Positions 23,587 through 32,441 are shown, counted from the first letter of the stretch. The stretch is DNA of 35,302 nucleotides from Clostridia bacterium (GCA_017532155.1 JAFXJP010000033.1:1-35302), one strand, 5' to 3'. Program-made: numbers and translations. The notes: a model not told the origin generated them from the letters alone.

Positions 23587-25176
23587 ATGCCCAACATCGT
23601 GTCGCTGGATATGCCTTCCGCTTACTGGAAGGAAAAGGCCCAGCGCGCCCGCCGGGCGGGGGACTGGGACGAGGCGGTGAGATTATACCGCGCGGCGCTT
23701 CGGAAAAATGATGACGCCGCTACCCGCCGCGAGCTGGCGGAAGTATTTGCTCAGATGCGCTCCTATGCGGTCAGCTGCCGGATATATCTTCAGAATCTGG
23801 CGCTGGACGCCAATGACACCGATAGTCTCTACGGCCTGGCGCGCAACTATTCGCTGATGGGCGATGAAAACAGCATGGCGGATCTGCTGGATCTGTATCT
23901 GCGCCTGGCTCCCTGCGGCGAAAAGGCGGATGCTGCCCGTGATATTTTGTGGCGTATGCCGCGTCCAAAAAAGGAAAAGAAGCGTTTGCGCCGTGCGCAC
24001 ACGCTGTACTTTCAGGCGCTGGATCGCATGAATGAGCCGGAAGAGGCGTTCCAGATTGCCAAAGCTGCCTGGCAGCGCGGGCATTTGCCGGAGACGGCGC
24101 AATTGCTGAGCGAACTGTACCTGCGCCGCGGAAAGACGGACAAGGCGCTGGAGCTTGCATCCTTTGCCAGCCAGCAGATGCCGGACGAAATGCCGGTCAG
24201 GCTTTTGCTTGCAAGCGCCCTGCATGTAAAGGGGCTGCACAACGCCTGTCGCGCGGCGCTGCACGAGGCTGAAGAACGCTGCCAGAATCATGCGCAGGTG
24301 GCGCTATTTTGTCAGCAGGCGATGCTGCTGGGCTGCGCGGATATGGCGGTAGAGGCCATGGAAAAGCGCGCGGAGGAGGCGCCCGGCAGCGCGGAAACGC
24401 TGCTTTTGCTGGTACTGGCGCTGCGCGCTCTGGGCGGTCAGGAGGAGCGTGTGCAAAAGCTTTTGCATACAATCGCTTCGATCGACGAAGAGGATCAGTT
24501 GGTGCGCGCGCTGATTGAGGTTCCGCTGGAGGAAGGCGACAGCGATCAGACACACTCCCTGCGGCTTTTGCAGTTTATGAGCGAAAAGCTGCAGATTGAC
24601 GAGGCGGCTGAGCGTGATCCTTACCTGATGCACAGCGAGCTATTGCGCCTGATGCGTGTGCCGCTGCCGGGAGTGAAGGAATTTGCCATCCGGCTGATGC
24701 TGCGCTTGCAGGATGAAGAGGCGCTCAGGCTTTCTCTGGTGGAGGATGATATTCCTTCGCCCGTCGTGTGGAAGATCGTTTCTGCGCTCAGGAAGATGGA
24801 TTCACCCATGCCCTGCTTTGCCAAAGTGGATGGCAAGGTGTGCCTGCTGCCGCCGCGCGAGAGACCGCCGTATGACGCTGATCTGCACGATCTGGTGCGC
24901 GATTTGCTGCGGGAATTGAAAGATCAGGTGGAGCTGAATGTGCTCACCCGCTGCGTGCCTGCGGCCTGGCGCATGCTGCCGGAGAGTGCGCGCAAGCATT
25001 ATTCGGAAGAAAAAGACGATGTGTGGCTGTCTGCTTTTGCGGCGTATGCGCTGTTGTGCGCGGGCAATGCCGAGGCAGCAGAGGCGCGCATCGCAAAAAG
25101 CCGCCGCCCGCTGAGAGTGGGCCGCGCCTATATGCAACTGATCAGGAGGACGAAAGAAACCCATGAAGTGCATTGA
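23587..25176 (+). CDS. TPR-repeat protein of unknown function
   Basis: A 529-residue, soluble, largely alpha-helical protein. TPR-like helices cover about residues 10-320, with units such as DWDEAVRLYRAALRKNDDAA and MRSYAVSCRIYLQNLALD. The C-terminal 150 residues are helical but not obviously TPR. There is no signal peptide or membrane segment, so it is probably a cytoplasmic scaffold. The ATG at 23587 is chosen because AGGAGG lies five bases upstream; an earlier ATG (23569) and TTG (23566) overlapping the Hsp33 stop would include that site. It overlaps the next gene by 14 bases. Its function is not recognised; context links it to the two repeat proteins that follow. Confidence 0.8.
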   Translation: MPNIVSLDMPSAYWKEKAQRARRAGDWDEAVRLYRAALRKNDDAATRRELAEVFAQMRSYAVSCRIYLQNLALDANDTDSLYGLARNYSLMGDENSMADLLDLYLRLAPCGEKADAARDILWRMPRPKKEKKRLRRAHTLYFQALDRMNEPEEAFQIAKAAWQRGHLPETAQLLSELYLRRGKTDKALELASFASQQMPDEMPVRLLLASALHVKGLHNACRAALHEAEERCQNHAQVALFCQQAMLLGCADMAVEAMEKRAEEAPGSAETLLLLVLALRALGGQEERVQKLLHTIASIDEEDQLVRALIEVPLEEGDSDQTHSLRLLQFMSEKLQIDEAAERDPYLMHSELLRLMRVPLPGVKEFAIRLMLRLQDEEALRLSLVEDDIPSPVVWKIVSALRKMDSPMPCFAKVDGKVCLLPPRERPPYDADLHDLVRDLLRELKDQVELNVLTRCVPAAWRMLPESARKHYSEEKDDVWLSAFAAYALLCAGNAEAAEARIAKSRRPLRVGRAYMQLIRRTKETHEVH

Positions 25177-26092
25177 TTTTGATAAGGCGTTTTCCATGTT
25201 TGCGATGAAGTATTTCAAGGATCACGCCAAGGATTATAAGAATTACGACGCGATGGAAGCGGCGATGCCCGAAGTGTACGACATCTTCCTGGATACGCCG
25301 GCGGATTTTCTGGCGCACCAGAAGCCCGGCGAGTATTTTGACGCCTGGGATGACGCCAAAACGCTCATCGACTGGATGGAGGATTATTTCAAGCAGCGCG
25401 TGCCTGTGCCGGATATGCTGCTCAACCGCATTGTAAAGCTGGGTGCGCCCGCCGAAAAGCGCCTGGTTTCCATGCTCAAAAAGGAGCGTACGCCCCAGGA
25501 GGCGCGCATGACGGCGGTGTCTCTTTTGCAGGAGCTGGTAAGCACAGAGCCGATGGAGATGTACATCGACTGGCAGAAGACGCGCGATGTGGATGACGAG
25601 CTGTGCGACGCGGCAGCTGAGAGCCTGGCGCAGATGGGCACCATGGCAATTGAGCCCATGCTCAAGGCCCTGCCCGAATGCAATGACGCCGGCTGCGAGG
25701 CGCTGTGCGGCGTGCTCAGTTATTATCCGGACGAGAGCGGCGAGGTGCTGAAGAATCTTTTGCGCCTGATCCGCAAGGATGACGCCAATATAGCGGTGCT
25801 GGCTGGTTATCTGGGCCGCCTGGGCGATGAAGGCGCACTTGAAACGCTCATTGACCTGGCTCTTGACACCGACCAGAGCTATCTCAATTACATCGAATTG
25901 CGCTCCGCGATTGAAATGCTGGGCGGCGACGCCCCTGAGCGCGATTTTGACGAGAGCGATCCCGAATATGAAGCGATGGCGCGTATGCAGCTGCCTTTCC
26001 GCAAGGAAGTGGAAGAGGACGAAGAGGAAGATCCCGATTCGCCCAATGCGCCTGAAATCCCCGACGGACCGATGGGAGACTATCTGCAATGA
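25163..26092 (+). CDS. HEAT-repeat-like protein of unknown function
   Basis: A 309-residue acidic, helical protein. Residues about 85-255 contain HEAT-like helix pairs (LNRIVKLGAPAEKRLVSMLK, AAESLAQMGTMAIEPMLKAL, AVLAGYLGRLGDEGALETLI). The C-terminal 50 residues are very acidic and Pro-rich (EVEEDEEEDPDSPNAPEIP) and likely disordered. The start at 25163 has AGGAGG 13 bases upstream, rather far. It overlaps the previous gene by 14 bases and the next by four (ATGA), so all three are made together. HEAT proteins are scaffolds; no partner or substrate can be named. Confidence 0.78.
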   Translation: MKCIDFDKAFSMFAMKYFKDHAKDYKNYDAMEAAMPEVYDIFLDTPADFLAHQKPGEYFDAWDDAKTLIDWMEDYFKQRVPVPDMLLNRIVKLGAPAEKRLVSMLKKERTPQEARMTAVSLLQELVSTEPMEMYIDWQKTRDVDDELCDAAAESLAQMGTMAIEPMLKALPECNDAGCEALCGVLSYYPDESGEVLKNLLRLIRKDDANIAVLAGYLGRLGDEGALETLIDLALDTDQSYLNYIELRSAIEMLGGDAPERDFDESDPEYEAMARMQLPFRKEVEEDEEEDPDSPNAPEIPDGPMGDYLQ

Positions 26093-27963
26093 TCTGTGAA
26101 CGTTGCAGAAAGGAAGCTACAAACGGCGCGCATATTTGCCCGCATTGCGGCTCCCCTCTGCGTCAGTACACCGGACAAAGCGGCGTTGCTGCCATGCGGC
26201 AAGGCCGTGCATATACGCCGCCGCCCGTGTATCAGAAGCCTGTTGACACGGAAAATGTGTTTGGCGATTCAGGCGCCAGCCGCTATTACGCGCGCAGCGC
26301 TTCCGCTGATCAGGAGCGTCAGGCGGGCACGGGCAGCCGTGCAATCAAAAAGCGCAGCGTGCAGCGCCATGCGCATGCAGTGCCTTCGCAGCACCACAAG
26401 AGCGGCGTGAATACTGCCATGTTGGTGGCGGTTTTGTGCTGCGTGATGATGGTGATGGCGGTTGGGCTGTTTATCGTGGCGATTCGTACCACGCCCGGAC
26501 ACCTTTTCCTGATGAACGCCGTGCAGGGCGATGAAGAAAAGGAAGCGCAGGTAGTGGTGATGATCGGCGAGGAGGCGGCAGCCAAATCGCTGTGGAAGAT
26601 CGGCACGGATCAGATTGATCAGGGCTATATCGACCGCTCGATCGAAATCTATCAGCGCGCATATGAGCTGTATCCTGAGATTGACGGCCTGTATGATTAT
26701 TTGCTGCTGCTGGCTGAGGCTTATGAGGCGGCGGGACGCATTTCGGATGCGGAGGGCGTGTACCATCTGCTCTATACAGAGGTGGACAAGCAAAACCCCT
26801 TGTCCTATCGCTATGCCATTTCCATCATGATGGATCAGGAGCGCCTGTTTGAGGCGACGGATCTGATGAAGCTGGCGTATGAGAATACCGGCGAAATGAG
26901 CTTTAAATCCCAGCGTGATCAGCTGGTGCCGCATGCACCGCATGCCTCGCTGCAGGCAGGTGCGTATATTCTGGAGCGCGAGACGGAGCTGTCTTCTGAT
27001 CAGGGGTACGATATTTATTATCTGATCAATGATGAAGAAAGCGAGCTGCCTGAGGGCGGCATCCTTTATACCGAGCCGATCCATTTGCCGGAAGGTGTGT
27101 ATAATATCCGTGCGGTGTGCGTATCTTCTGCGCTGATCAGCGATGAAATTGCTGTGAAGTACACGATCAACATGCCTTCTGCCGGTGCGCCCAAAGCGCG
27201 TCTGGCGCCGGGTGAATATGACCGCCAGCAGCGCGTATATCTCTATGCGCTGGATGCGGAAGGCAAGCAGAGCACCCTGGAAAAGGAAGGCCTGACGGTG
27301 TATTACACCATTGACGGCACCATGCCCAACAGCGATTCGCCCATCTATACGGACGAAGGCATTCTGCTGCCCGGCGGCCGTGTGAAGCTGCGCGCGGTGT
27401 CTGTCAATCAGTATGGCAAGGTATCCAATGAGCTGGTGATGGACTACCGTATCAATGTGCCGTATAAAAAGTTCTTCCGCGATGAGGAGGATCAGTTTAA
27501 GGGCTTTACTGTGGGCAAGACTACCTATGAGCAATTCAAAAAGCTGTATGGCGCCGGTCAGGAAGAGGAAATTGAGGACGCCAGCGTGATTTCCGGTAAG
27601 GGGATCAGAGTGACGTATGAATGGGGCGAGGCGCGCTTTGTGAAGGAAAGTGGCGTGATGTACTACATTAAGAGCGCCTATACCGGCATGATTGGCCCGC
27701 GCAATACAAAGGTTGGTATGTCTCTGAATGAAGTGACCTCGCTGTACCGCGATATGGGTCAGGTGGCCAATGCCAAGGGCAACCGCAGCCTGTATTATGA
27801 TGAGTATACCGGCACGGGCAAATACTGGAAGGAAAGCGATACCTTTGCCCGCGTAGAATACACCTTCACGCGCGAGGACGGCGGCGTGACAACGCTGACC
27901 TATCGCTTCAAGAGTGATCAGGTGACCAGCATCAGCATGCTCATTGACGGCGGCGAATTATAA
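26089..27963 (+). CDS. Zinc-ribbon membrane protein with TPR and chitobiase-type domains
   Basis: A 624-residue protein. An N-terminal zinc ribbon has CERC at 3-6 and CPHC at 17-20, followed by a disordered linker and one membrane segment at about 107-130. Outside the membrane there is a TPR-like region (about 160-260: SLWKIGTDQIDQGYIDRSIE), then two chitobiase/beta-hexosaminidase C-terminal-like beta domains (about 300-365 and 385-460; note VYYTIDGTMPNSDSPIYTD). The last 150 residues contain two repeated halves (GKTTYEQFKKLYG and GMSLNEVTSLYRDMG), possibly a BLIP-like or SmpA-like fold. The zinc ribbon is cytoplasmic and may sense or dock; the outer part may bind wall polymer. It overlaps the preceding gene in ATGA. 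Confidence 0.82.
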   Translation: MICERCRKEATNGAHICPHCGSPLRQYTGQSGVAAMRQGRAYTPPPVYQKPVDTENVFGDSGASRYYARSASADQERQAGTGSRAIKKRSVQRHAHAVPSQHHKSGVNTAMLVAVLCCVMMVMAVGLFIVAIRTTPGHLFLMNAVQGDEEKEAQVVVMIGEEAAAKSLWKIGTDQIDQGYIDRSIEIYQRAYELYPEIDGLYDYLLLLAEAYEAAGRISDAEGVYHLLYTEVDKQNPLSYRYAISIMMDQERLFEATDLMKLAYENTGEMSFKSQRDQLVPHAPHASLQAGAYILERETELSSDQGYDIYYLINDEESELPEGGILYTEPIHLPEGVYNIRAVCVSSALISDEIAVKYTINMPSAGAPKARLAPGEYDRQQRVYLYALDAEGKQSTLEKEGLTVYYTIDGTMPNSDSPIYTDEGILLPGGRVKLRAVSVNQYGKVSNELVMDYRINVPYKKFFRDEEDQFKGFTVGKTTYEQFKKLYGAGQEEEIEDASVISGKGIRVTYEWGEARFVKESGVMYYIKSAYTGMIGPRNTKVGMSLNEVTSLYRDMGQVANAKGNRSLYYDEYTGTGKYWKESDTFARVEYTFTREDGGVTTLTYRFKSDQVTSISMLIDGGEL

Positions 27964-27970
27964 ATGCATT

Positions 27971-28014
27971 TCATGGGAAGTGCGGCGGCTCGCTGCATTT
28001 CCCATGATTTTTTT
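27971..28014 (+). terminator. Very strong terminator closing the repeat-protein operon
   Basis: TCATGGGAAGTGCGGC (27971-27986) pairs with GCTGCATTTCCCATGA (27992-28007), 16 pairs with two G-U, loop GGCTC, then seven T. The Shine-Dalgarno AGGAGG of the next gene begins at the following base, 28015. Confidence 0.93.
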
Positions 28015-28024
28015 AGGAGGGCGT

Positions 28025-28708
28025 ATGCTCAGGGCACGGTTGCTGGCGCTGCGGGATGACGCGCATGCGGATTTTCAGCGCAGGCTTTTGCCGACAGTAA
28101 AGAAAGAAGCGATTATCGGCGTACCCACGCCGCAGCTGCGCACGGTGGCCCGGGAAATGCGCGGGACGGCAGCGGCAGAGCGCTTTTTGTCAACGCTGCC
28201 GCATGAAAGCTTTGAGGAAAACCAGCTGCATGCTTTTTTGATCAATGACGTACGCGATCCGGAGGAAGCGCTGCATCTGGTGGAAGCTTTTCTGCCCTAC
28301 ATTGATAACTGGGCAACCTGCGATCAGCTGCGGCCCAGGGTATTTTCCCGGGAAAAGGAAAAACTGCTGCAGAAGATTGAAGTGTGGATAGAGTCGGAGC
28401 GACCGTATACCGTGCGCTTTGGGCTGGAAATGCTGATGCTTCATTTTATGGACGAGGGGTTTGATCGGCGTTATCTGGTGTGGGCGGCGCAGGTGCAATC
28501 GGATGAATACTATGTGCGCATGATGGTTGCCTGGTACTTTGCCACAGCGCTGACAAAGCAGTATGAGGCGGCGCTTCCGTATATGGAAGAGCGCAGATTG
28601 CCGGCGTGGACGCATGCCAAAGCCATACAGAAAGCACTGGAGAGCCGCTGCATTTCGGCGGACCGGAAAGCGTATTTGCGCAGCTTAAAAGGACGGAGGA
28701 ATATATGA
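28025..28708 (+). CDS. DNA alkylation repair protein, AlkD-like
   Basis: A 227-residue protein of the AlkD-like DNA glycosylase family, built of HEAT-like helix pairs. Family features are VPTPQLRTVAREMR at about residues 33-46, the aromatic/acidic pair Trp96 and Asp100 in IDNWATCDQLRP, and DEYYVRMMVAWYFA at about 160-173. Related enzymes excise positively charged alkylated purines without flipping the base. The ATG at 28025 is close behind AGGAGG (28015-28020); an in-frame start at 27944 would lie in the previous gene and read through the terminator. No promoter is visible between the terminator and the gene. It overlaps fdhD in ATGA. Confidence 0.88.
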   Translation: MLRARLLALRDDAHADFQRRLLPTVKKEAIIGVPTPQLRTVAREMRGTAAAERFLSTLPHESFEENQLHAFLINDVRDPEEALHLVEAFLPYIDNWATCDQLRPRVFSREKEKLLQKIEVWIESERPYTVRFGLEMLMLHFMDEGFDRRYLVWAAQVQSDEYYVRMMVAWYFATALTKQYEAALPYMEERRLPAWTHAKAIQKALESRCISADRKAYLRSLKGRRNI

Positions 28709-29541
28709 AAATCGAGGATCTGTGCGGGCGGGGAAAGGCTACGCATGAGCAGGAGATTGTGCGCTGCGATCAGACAGGGATGCACAGGGAAACGCGGATT
28801 ATACTGCACGAAACGCTGATGCATGTGGAAATAAACGGCCAATTGGCAATGAAGCTGGTGTGTACGGCGGAGGATTTGTCTGAATTGATCGTGGGGCATT
28901 TATATTCTGAAGGGCGCATCAGCAGCGCGGAGGATGTAACGGAGATTTGTATCAGTGCGGATGGCAAACAGGCGCAGGTAAAGACTGCGCAGCCCATTGC
29001 GCTGTATAAAAAGCCGCTGGAGATACGCGCCTGCAATTGCGGTGAGGATGGCGTGATGGAGCGGGCGACAATTGCTGATGCAGATATTGCGCCGCTGCCG
29101 GATTTTTCGTGGAAGCCCGAATGGATTTATGATCTGGCGCGCGCTTTCCGCGAGGGCGCAAGGCTCTATCAATTGACGCACGGTATCCACAGCTGCTTTT
29201 TGATGCACGAAGGAAAGATCCTCTTCTGCTGCGAGGACATCGGCCGCCACAATGCGCTGGACAAGGCCATCGGCCGCGCGCTGATCGAAGGCATTGATTT
29301 AACGCAGTGCGTGCTCTTTTCCAGCGGCCGCATTCCGGATGATATGATTGAAAAAGCCATTCGCGCGCGCGTGCCGGTGCTGGCCAGCAATGCTGTGCCA
29401 ACCGATCGAGCGGTGGAGCTGGCCAGAGAATATCATGTGATACTGATTTGCACGGCGCGGGAAAAGGGCATGGATGTATTTTCCTGCCGGGAGTTGTGGA
29501 CAGCATCTGGCACAGCGCAAAATGACACTTGCACAGCATGA
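28705..29541 (+). CDS. fdhD: Sulfurtransferase FdhD (formate dehydrogenase accessory protein)
   Basis: A 278-residue cytoplasmic protein that delivers sulfur to the molybdenum/tungsten cofactor of formate dehydrogenase. Conserved blocks are ELIVGHLYSEGRI, CCEDIGRHNALDKAIGRAL (near 204-222) and LFSSGRIPDDMI. The active-site loop of E. coli FdhD is CGVC; here it reads CNCGEDG (Cys110, Cys112), so a first cysteine is kept but the second of the CxxC is an aspartate. Single-cysteine versions may be common in Firmicutes, but I could not check. The gene overlaps the AlkD-like gene by four bases, with GGACGGAGGA before the start. No formate dehydrogenase or molybdopterin gene is in the window. Confidence 0.93.
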   Translation: MKIEDLCGRGKATHEQEIVRCDQTGMHRETRIILHETLMHVEINGQLAMKLVCTAEDLSELIVGHLYSEGRISSAEDVTEICISADGKQAQVKTAQPIALYKKPLEIRACNCGEDGVMERATIADADIAPLPDFSWKPEWIYDLARAFREGARLYQLTHGIHSCFLMHEGKILFCCEDIGRHNALDKAIGRALIEGIDLTQCVLFSSGRIPDDMIEKAIRARVPVLASNAVPTDRAVELAREYHVILICTAREKGMDVFSCRELWTASGTAQNDTCTA

Positions 29542-29548
29542 ATTTGCA

Positions 29549-29577
29549 TTGACGAAATGTCGTTTGTTCATTAAAAT
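29549..29577 (+). promoter_or_regulatory. Sigma-A promoter of the epimerase gene
   Basis: TTGACG (29549-29554), 17 bases and TAAAAT (29572-29577). Five of six bases match in each box. It starts a new transcript just after the fdhD stop and about 50 bases before the epimerase start. Confidence 0.88.
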
Positions 29578-29631
29578 AGAGATAATCTAAGGAATATATC
29601 CGTTTTTGAACGGTCTAAGGAGGAAATCATT

Positions 29632-30621
29632 ATGAAGCGTCCTGTCAATATCTGCTCTGGTCAGTTCGGCGATCTGCCGCTGGAGGAACTGTGCAAGGTC
29701 ATGCACGAAATCGGCTACAACGGCATTGAGATTGCCACGCAGGCGCATCTGGATGTGCGCCGCGCCATCGAAAGCGAAGATTACCGCAACGAAGTGCTGA
29801 ATACCCTCAAAAAGTATGACATGCACATCGGCGCGATCTCTGCCCATCTGATCGGCCAGTGCGTGGGCGATAACTGGGATCCCCGCCTGGATAACTTTGC
29901 ACCCGCCGATTGCAAGGGCAATCCCGAAAAAATCCGCGCCTGGGCGATTGAAGAAATGAAGAACGTGGCCCGTGCGGCTAAGCTCCTGGGCGTCAGCGTT
30001 GTCACCTGCTTCCTGGGCTCTCCCATCTGGGCGTGGTGGTACTCCTTCCCGCAGACCACCCAGGAAATGGTGGACGCGGGCTTTAACAAGATCAAGGAAC
30101 TGTGGACGCCCATCTTTGACGTATACGATGAGTGCGGCGTCAAGCTGGCGCTGGAGGTGCATCCCACCGAGATCGCCTTTGACTATTACAGCACCAAAAA
30201 ACTGCTGGAGACCATCGATTACCGTCCCACCCTGGGCCTGAACTTCGACCCCAGCCATCTGCTCTGGCAGGGCGTGGATCCCCAGACCTTCCTGCATGAC
30301 TTTGCCGACCGCGTCTATCACGTGCATATGAAGGACGTGAAGGTACGTCGCGACGGCAAGGCGGGCATCCTGGGCTCCCATATCGAATTTGGCGATACCC
30401 GCCGCGGCTGGAACTTTGTTTCCCTGGGCCATGGCGATGTGGATTTTGACGGCATCATCCGCGAACTGAACCAGATGGGCTATCATGGCCCGTTGTGCGT
30501 GGAATGGGAAGATTCCGGCATGGATCGTATGTTTGGCGCTGAGGAAGCCTACGAATTTACCAAGAAGATCAACTTCGAGCCTTCTACCTTCGCCTTTGAC
30601 TCTGCGCTCAAGCGCGACTGA
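29632..30621 (+). CDS. Sugar phosphate isomerase/epimerase-type TIM-barrel protein
   Basis: A 329-residue xylose-isomerase-like TIM barrel. Metal-binding and catalytic candidates are Glu175 and His177 (ALEVHPTE), Asp206 and His209 (NFDPSHL), His232 (HVHMKDV) and Glu291 or Glu293 (VEWED). This family includes inosose dehydratases, ketose epimerases and related sugar enzymes; the exact substrate is not evident. It has no signal peptide. Codon use is strongly biased to frequent codons, its promoter is strong and AAGGAGG lies upstream, all pointing to high expression. The next gene follows after 15 bases and is probably cotranscribed. Confidence 0.9.
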   Translation: MKRPVNICSGQFGDLPLEELCKVMHEIGYNGIEIATQAHLDVRRAIESEDYRNEVLNTLKKYDMHIGAISAHLIGQCVGDNWDPRLDNFAPADCKGNPEKIRAWAIEEMKNVARAAKLLGVSVVTCFLGSPIWAWWYSFPQTTQEMVDAGFNKIKELWTPIFDVYDECGVKLALEVHPTEIAFDYYSTKKLLETIDYRPTLGLNFDPSHLLWQGVDPQTFLHDFADRVYHVHMKDVKVRRDGKAGILGSHIEFGDTRRGWNFVSLGHGDVDFDGIIRELNQMGYHGPLCVEWEDSGMDRMFGAEEAYEFTKKINFEPSTFAFDSALKRD

Positions 30622-30636
30622 TAAAAGGAGTACACC

Positions 30637-31443
30637 ATGAAGCAATTTGTTTCGTTGCTGTTGTGTCTGTTGCTGTGTGCTGGCTGCCTGGCGGAAGCGC
30701 CTGCTGTATTTGATCCTGCCTGGGCGGGGGAAGAATTTAATATGCCCGTGCCCAAGCCTCCTTTTGAGCAGCTGCAGGTGCAGCATCCGGACGATGAAAT
30801 GTATATGATCACGGCGCTGGATCCGGCAGAGGTCGGCGCAGTGTCGGATGAGACGGTGCTTGCCTATATCGAGCAGCTGAAAAAGCTGATTGCGTTTGAT
30901 CAGATCAACATGGAAGGCTTCTATCTGAACCGTTATGATGAGCCCAAGTATGGCTTTGGCGCCCAGACCGAAGAAGGCATTGTGGTGGAATTCGACCTGG
31001 GCCGCGGCGGCGGAAAAGGCGAGGCGGAGCCGGGATTTATCATGGTGCTTGTCTGGCCGGAGGAAATTGCGGCGGAAGAAGTGATTGAACCGGCGCTTGA
31101 CAGCACTGTCGCGATGGAAACGACATCTGAGCCGGAAACTGAGACGCCGGCGGAAGAAAAAGCGGAACTGGACATTGGCAATGCTGAATGGACGATGGAG
31201 GTCATAACAGAATCTAACGGCAGTACATATAAGCATTACGCCAGCAAGAATATCAGTCAGGAAATGGTAAATGCACTGGTTGATTATTTGAAGTCAAGGT
31301 ATACGTTGTATGAGGAAGCAAAGGACGAGCATTTCGATTTCTTTGGTTTCGAAAATGAAGAAACGTATGGCTCGCTGATCATCAACTACCAGCCTGGCAA
31401 AGAGAGATGCTTTGTTGATATTTTTGGAGACTTTGCGAAATAA
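30637..31443 (+). CDS. Secreted protein of unknown function
   Basis: A 268-residue protein with a clear N-terminal signal (MKQFVSLLLCLLLCAGC). A lipobox-like CAGC ends the hydrophobic core, but position -3 is Cys rather than Leu, so lipoprotein processing is uncertain; signal peptidase I could cut after LAEA instead. The mature part is acidic, with a Glu/Thr/Pro-rich linker (about 150-185: ETTSEPETETPAEE) joining two small domains. I recognise no family. AAAGGAG sits six bases before the start. It lies in one transcription unit with the epimerase, which may hint at an envelope role in the same pathway. Confidence 0.72.
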   Translation: MKQFVSLLLCLLLCAGCLAEAPAVFDPAWAGEEFNMPVPKPPFEQLQVQHPDDEMYMITALDPAEVGAVSDETVLAYIEQLKKLIAFDQINMEGFYLNRYDEPKYGFGAQTEEGIVVEFDLGRGGGKGEAEPGFIMVLVWPEEIAAEEVIEPALDSTVAMETTSEPETETPAEEKAELDIGNAEWTMEVITESNGSTYKHYASKNISQEMVNALVDYLKSRYTLYEEAKDEHFDFFGFENEETYGSLIINYQPGKERCFVDIFGDFAK

Positions 31444-31467
31444 GCGGCTGCAAAAGGGAGTGACGAT

Positions 31468-31869
31468 ATGCGACTGGACGGCGTGGGCATTTTTGTAAAC
31501 GATATGGCGACGATGGTGCGCTTTTATCGCGATGTGCTGGGCTTTGAAATCACTGAAGGCGAGGATGCAGAGAATGTGTATCTTGTCAAAGATGGTACGC
31601 TCTTTATGCTGTACGAGCGCAAGAATTTTGAAAAGATGACCAGCCGCAAATATGACTACCTTAAGGGCATCAACGGGCATTACGAAATTGCCCTGTATGT
31701 GGATACCTTTGAGGAAGTTGATGCGCAGTACGCGCGCGTTACTGCTTTGGGTGCGCAGCCAGTGCTGGAGCCCACTACCGAGCCCTGGGGACAGCGGACG
31801 TGCTATATTGCTGATCCTGAGGGAAACCTGATTGAGATTGGATCGTTTAACAGGCCATTTGAGAGGTGA
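31468..31869 (+). CDS. VOC (glyoxalase/bleomycin-resistance fold) protein
   Basis: A 133-residue protein of one VOC module pair. Family features are the opening GVGIFVNDMATMVRFYRDVL, GFEITEGE, HYEIALYVD and the ending ADPEGNLIEIGSF. VOC proteins use paired beta-alpha-beta-beta-beta units to hold a metal, usually His and Glu ligands; His71 (GHYEIA) and Glu123 (LIEIG) are candidates here. Substrate cannot be predicted; relatives include glyoxalases, dioxygenases and antibiotic-binding proteins. AAGGGAG lies just upstream. The acetyltransferase gene starts seven bases after its stop. Confidence 0.88.
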   Translation: MRLDGVGIFVNDMATMVRFYRDVLGFEITEGEDAENVYLVKDGTLFMLYERKNFEKMTSRKYDYLKGINGHYEIALYVDTFEEVDAQYARVTALGAQPVLEPTTEPWGQRTCYIADPEGNLIEIGSFNRPFER

Positions 31870-31876
31870 AAAATGC

Positions 31877-32407
31877 ATGGAAGGTTTTGCACTGATCAAG
31901 CCAAATGAAGAATATGTATCGCAGATCAAGGCGTACCGCGAGGAATTTCGCGATTGCCTGGACTGGATGCATGGCTCGGGCGGTTTGATGCAGATAGCCG
32001 ATCCGGAGGAGTGGCTGCGTTATGTAGCGCTGTGCGAAAATCCCGAGACGGTGCCGGATCATAAGCCCTCCTCCTCGCAGTTTATCTATGTGCGGTTAGC
32101 GGATCAGAAAATCGTGGGCATGATCAACATTCGCCACACGCATACCGAGCCCTTTGCCACCTGGGGCGGTCACGTCGGCTATTCCGTGTGCCCGTCGGAG
32201 CGCCGTAAAGGATATGCAACCCAAATGCTGCGGGCGGTTTTGCCGGAGTGCAAGAAGCTGGGGCTTGATCGCGTATTGCTGACGGCAGGCGATGAAAACG
32301 TCGCCAGCGTGAAAACGATCGTGGCCAACGGCGGCGTGCTGGAAGGGCGCGTGATGTCGCCCAAGCATCATGTGATAGTGGGCCGCTATTGGATTGAAAT
32401 CGAATAA
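31877..32407 (+). CDS. GNAT-family N-acetyltransferase
   Basis: A 176-residue cytoplasmic GNAT enzyme. The acetyl-CoA-binding motif is ERRKGYATQMLRAVL (about residues 114-128), with the preceding beta-4 GHVGYSVCP and the following VASVKTIVANGG typical of the fold. The substrate is unknown. The ATG at 31877 follows GAGAGGTG by eight bases; a longer start at 31832 would lie inside the VOC gene. A terminator comes right after it, making it the last gene of the unit that starts at 29632. Confidence 0.9.
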   Translation: MEGFALIKPNEEYVSQIKAYREEFRDCLDWMHGSGGLMQIADPEEWLRYVALCENPETVPDHKPSSSQFIYVRLADQKIVGMINIRHTHTEPFATWGGHVGYSVCPSERRKGYATQMLRAVLPECKKLGLDRVLLTAGDENVASVKTIVANGGVLEGRVMSPKHHVIVGRYWIEIE

Positions 32408-32411
32408 AAAA

Positions 32412-32441
32412 ACCGCTCCGGATGATCCGGGGCGGTCTTTT
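32412..32441 (+). terminator. Bidirectional terminator between convergent genes
   Basis: ACCGCTCCGGA (32412-32422) pairs with TCCGGGGCGGT (32426-32436), one G-U pair, loop TGA. On the plus strand CTTTTATT follows; on the minus strand a run of seven T follows. It serves both the acetyltransferase gene and the convergent metallopeptidase gene. Confidence 0.9.
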
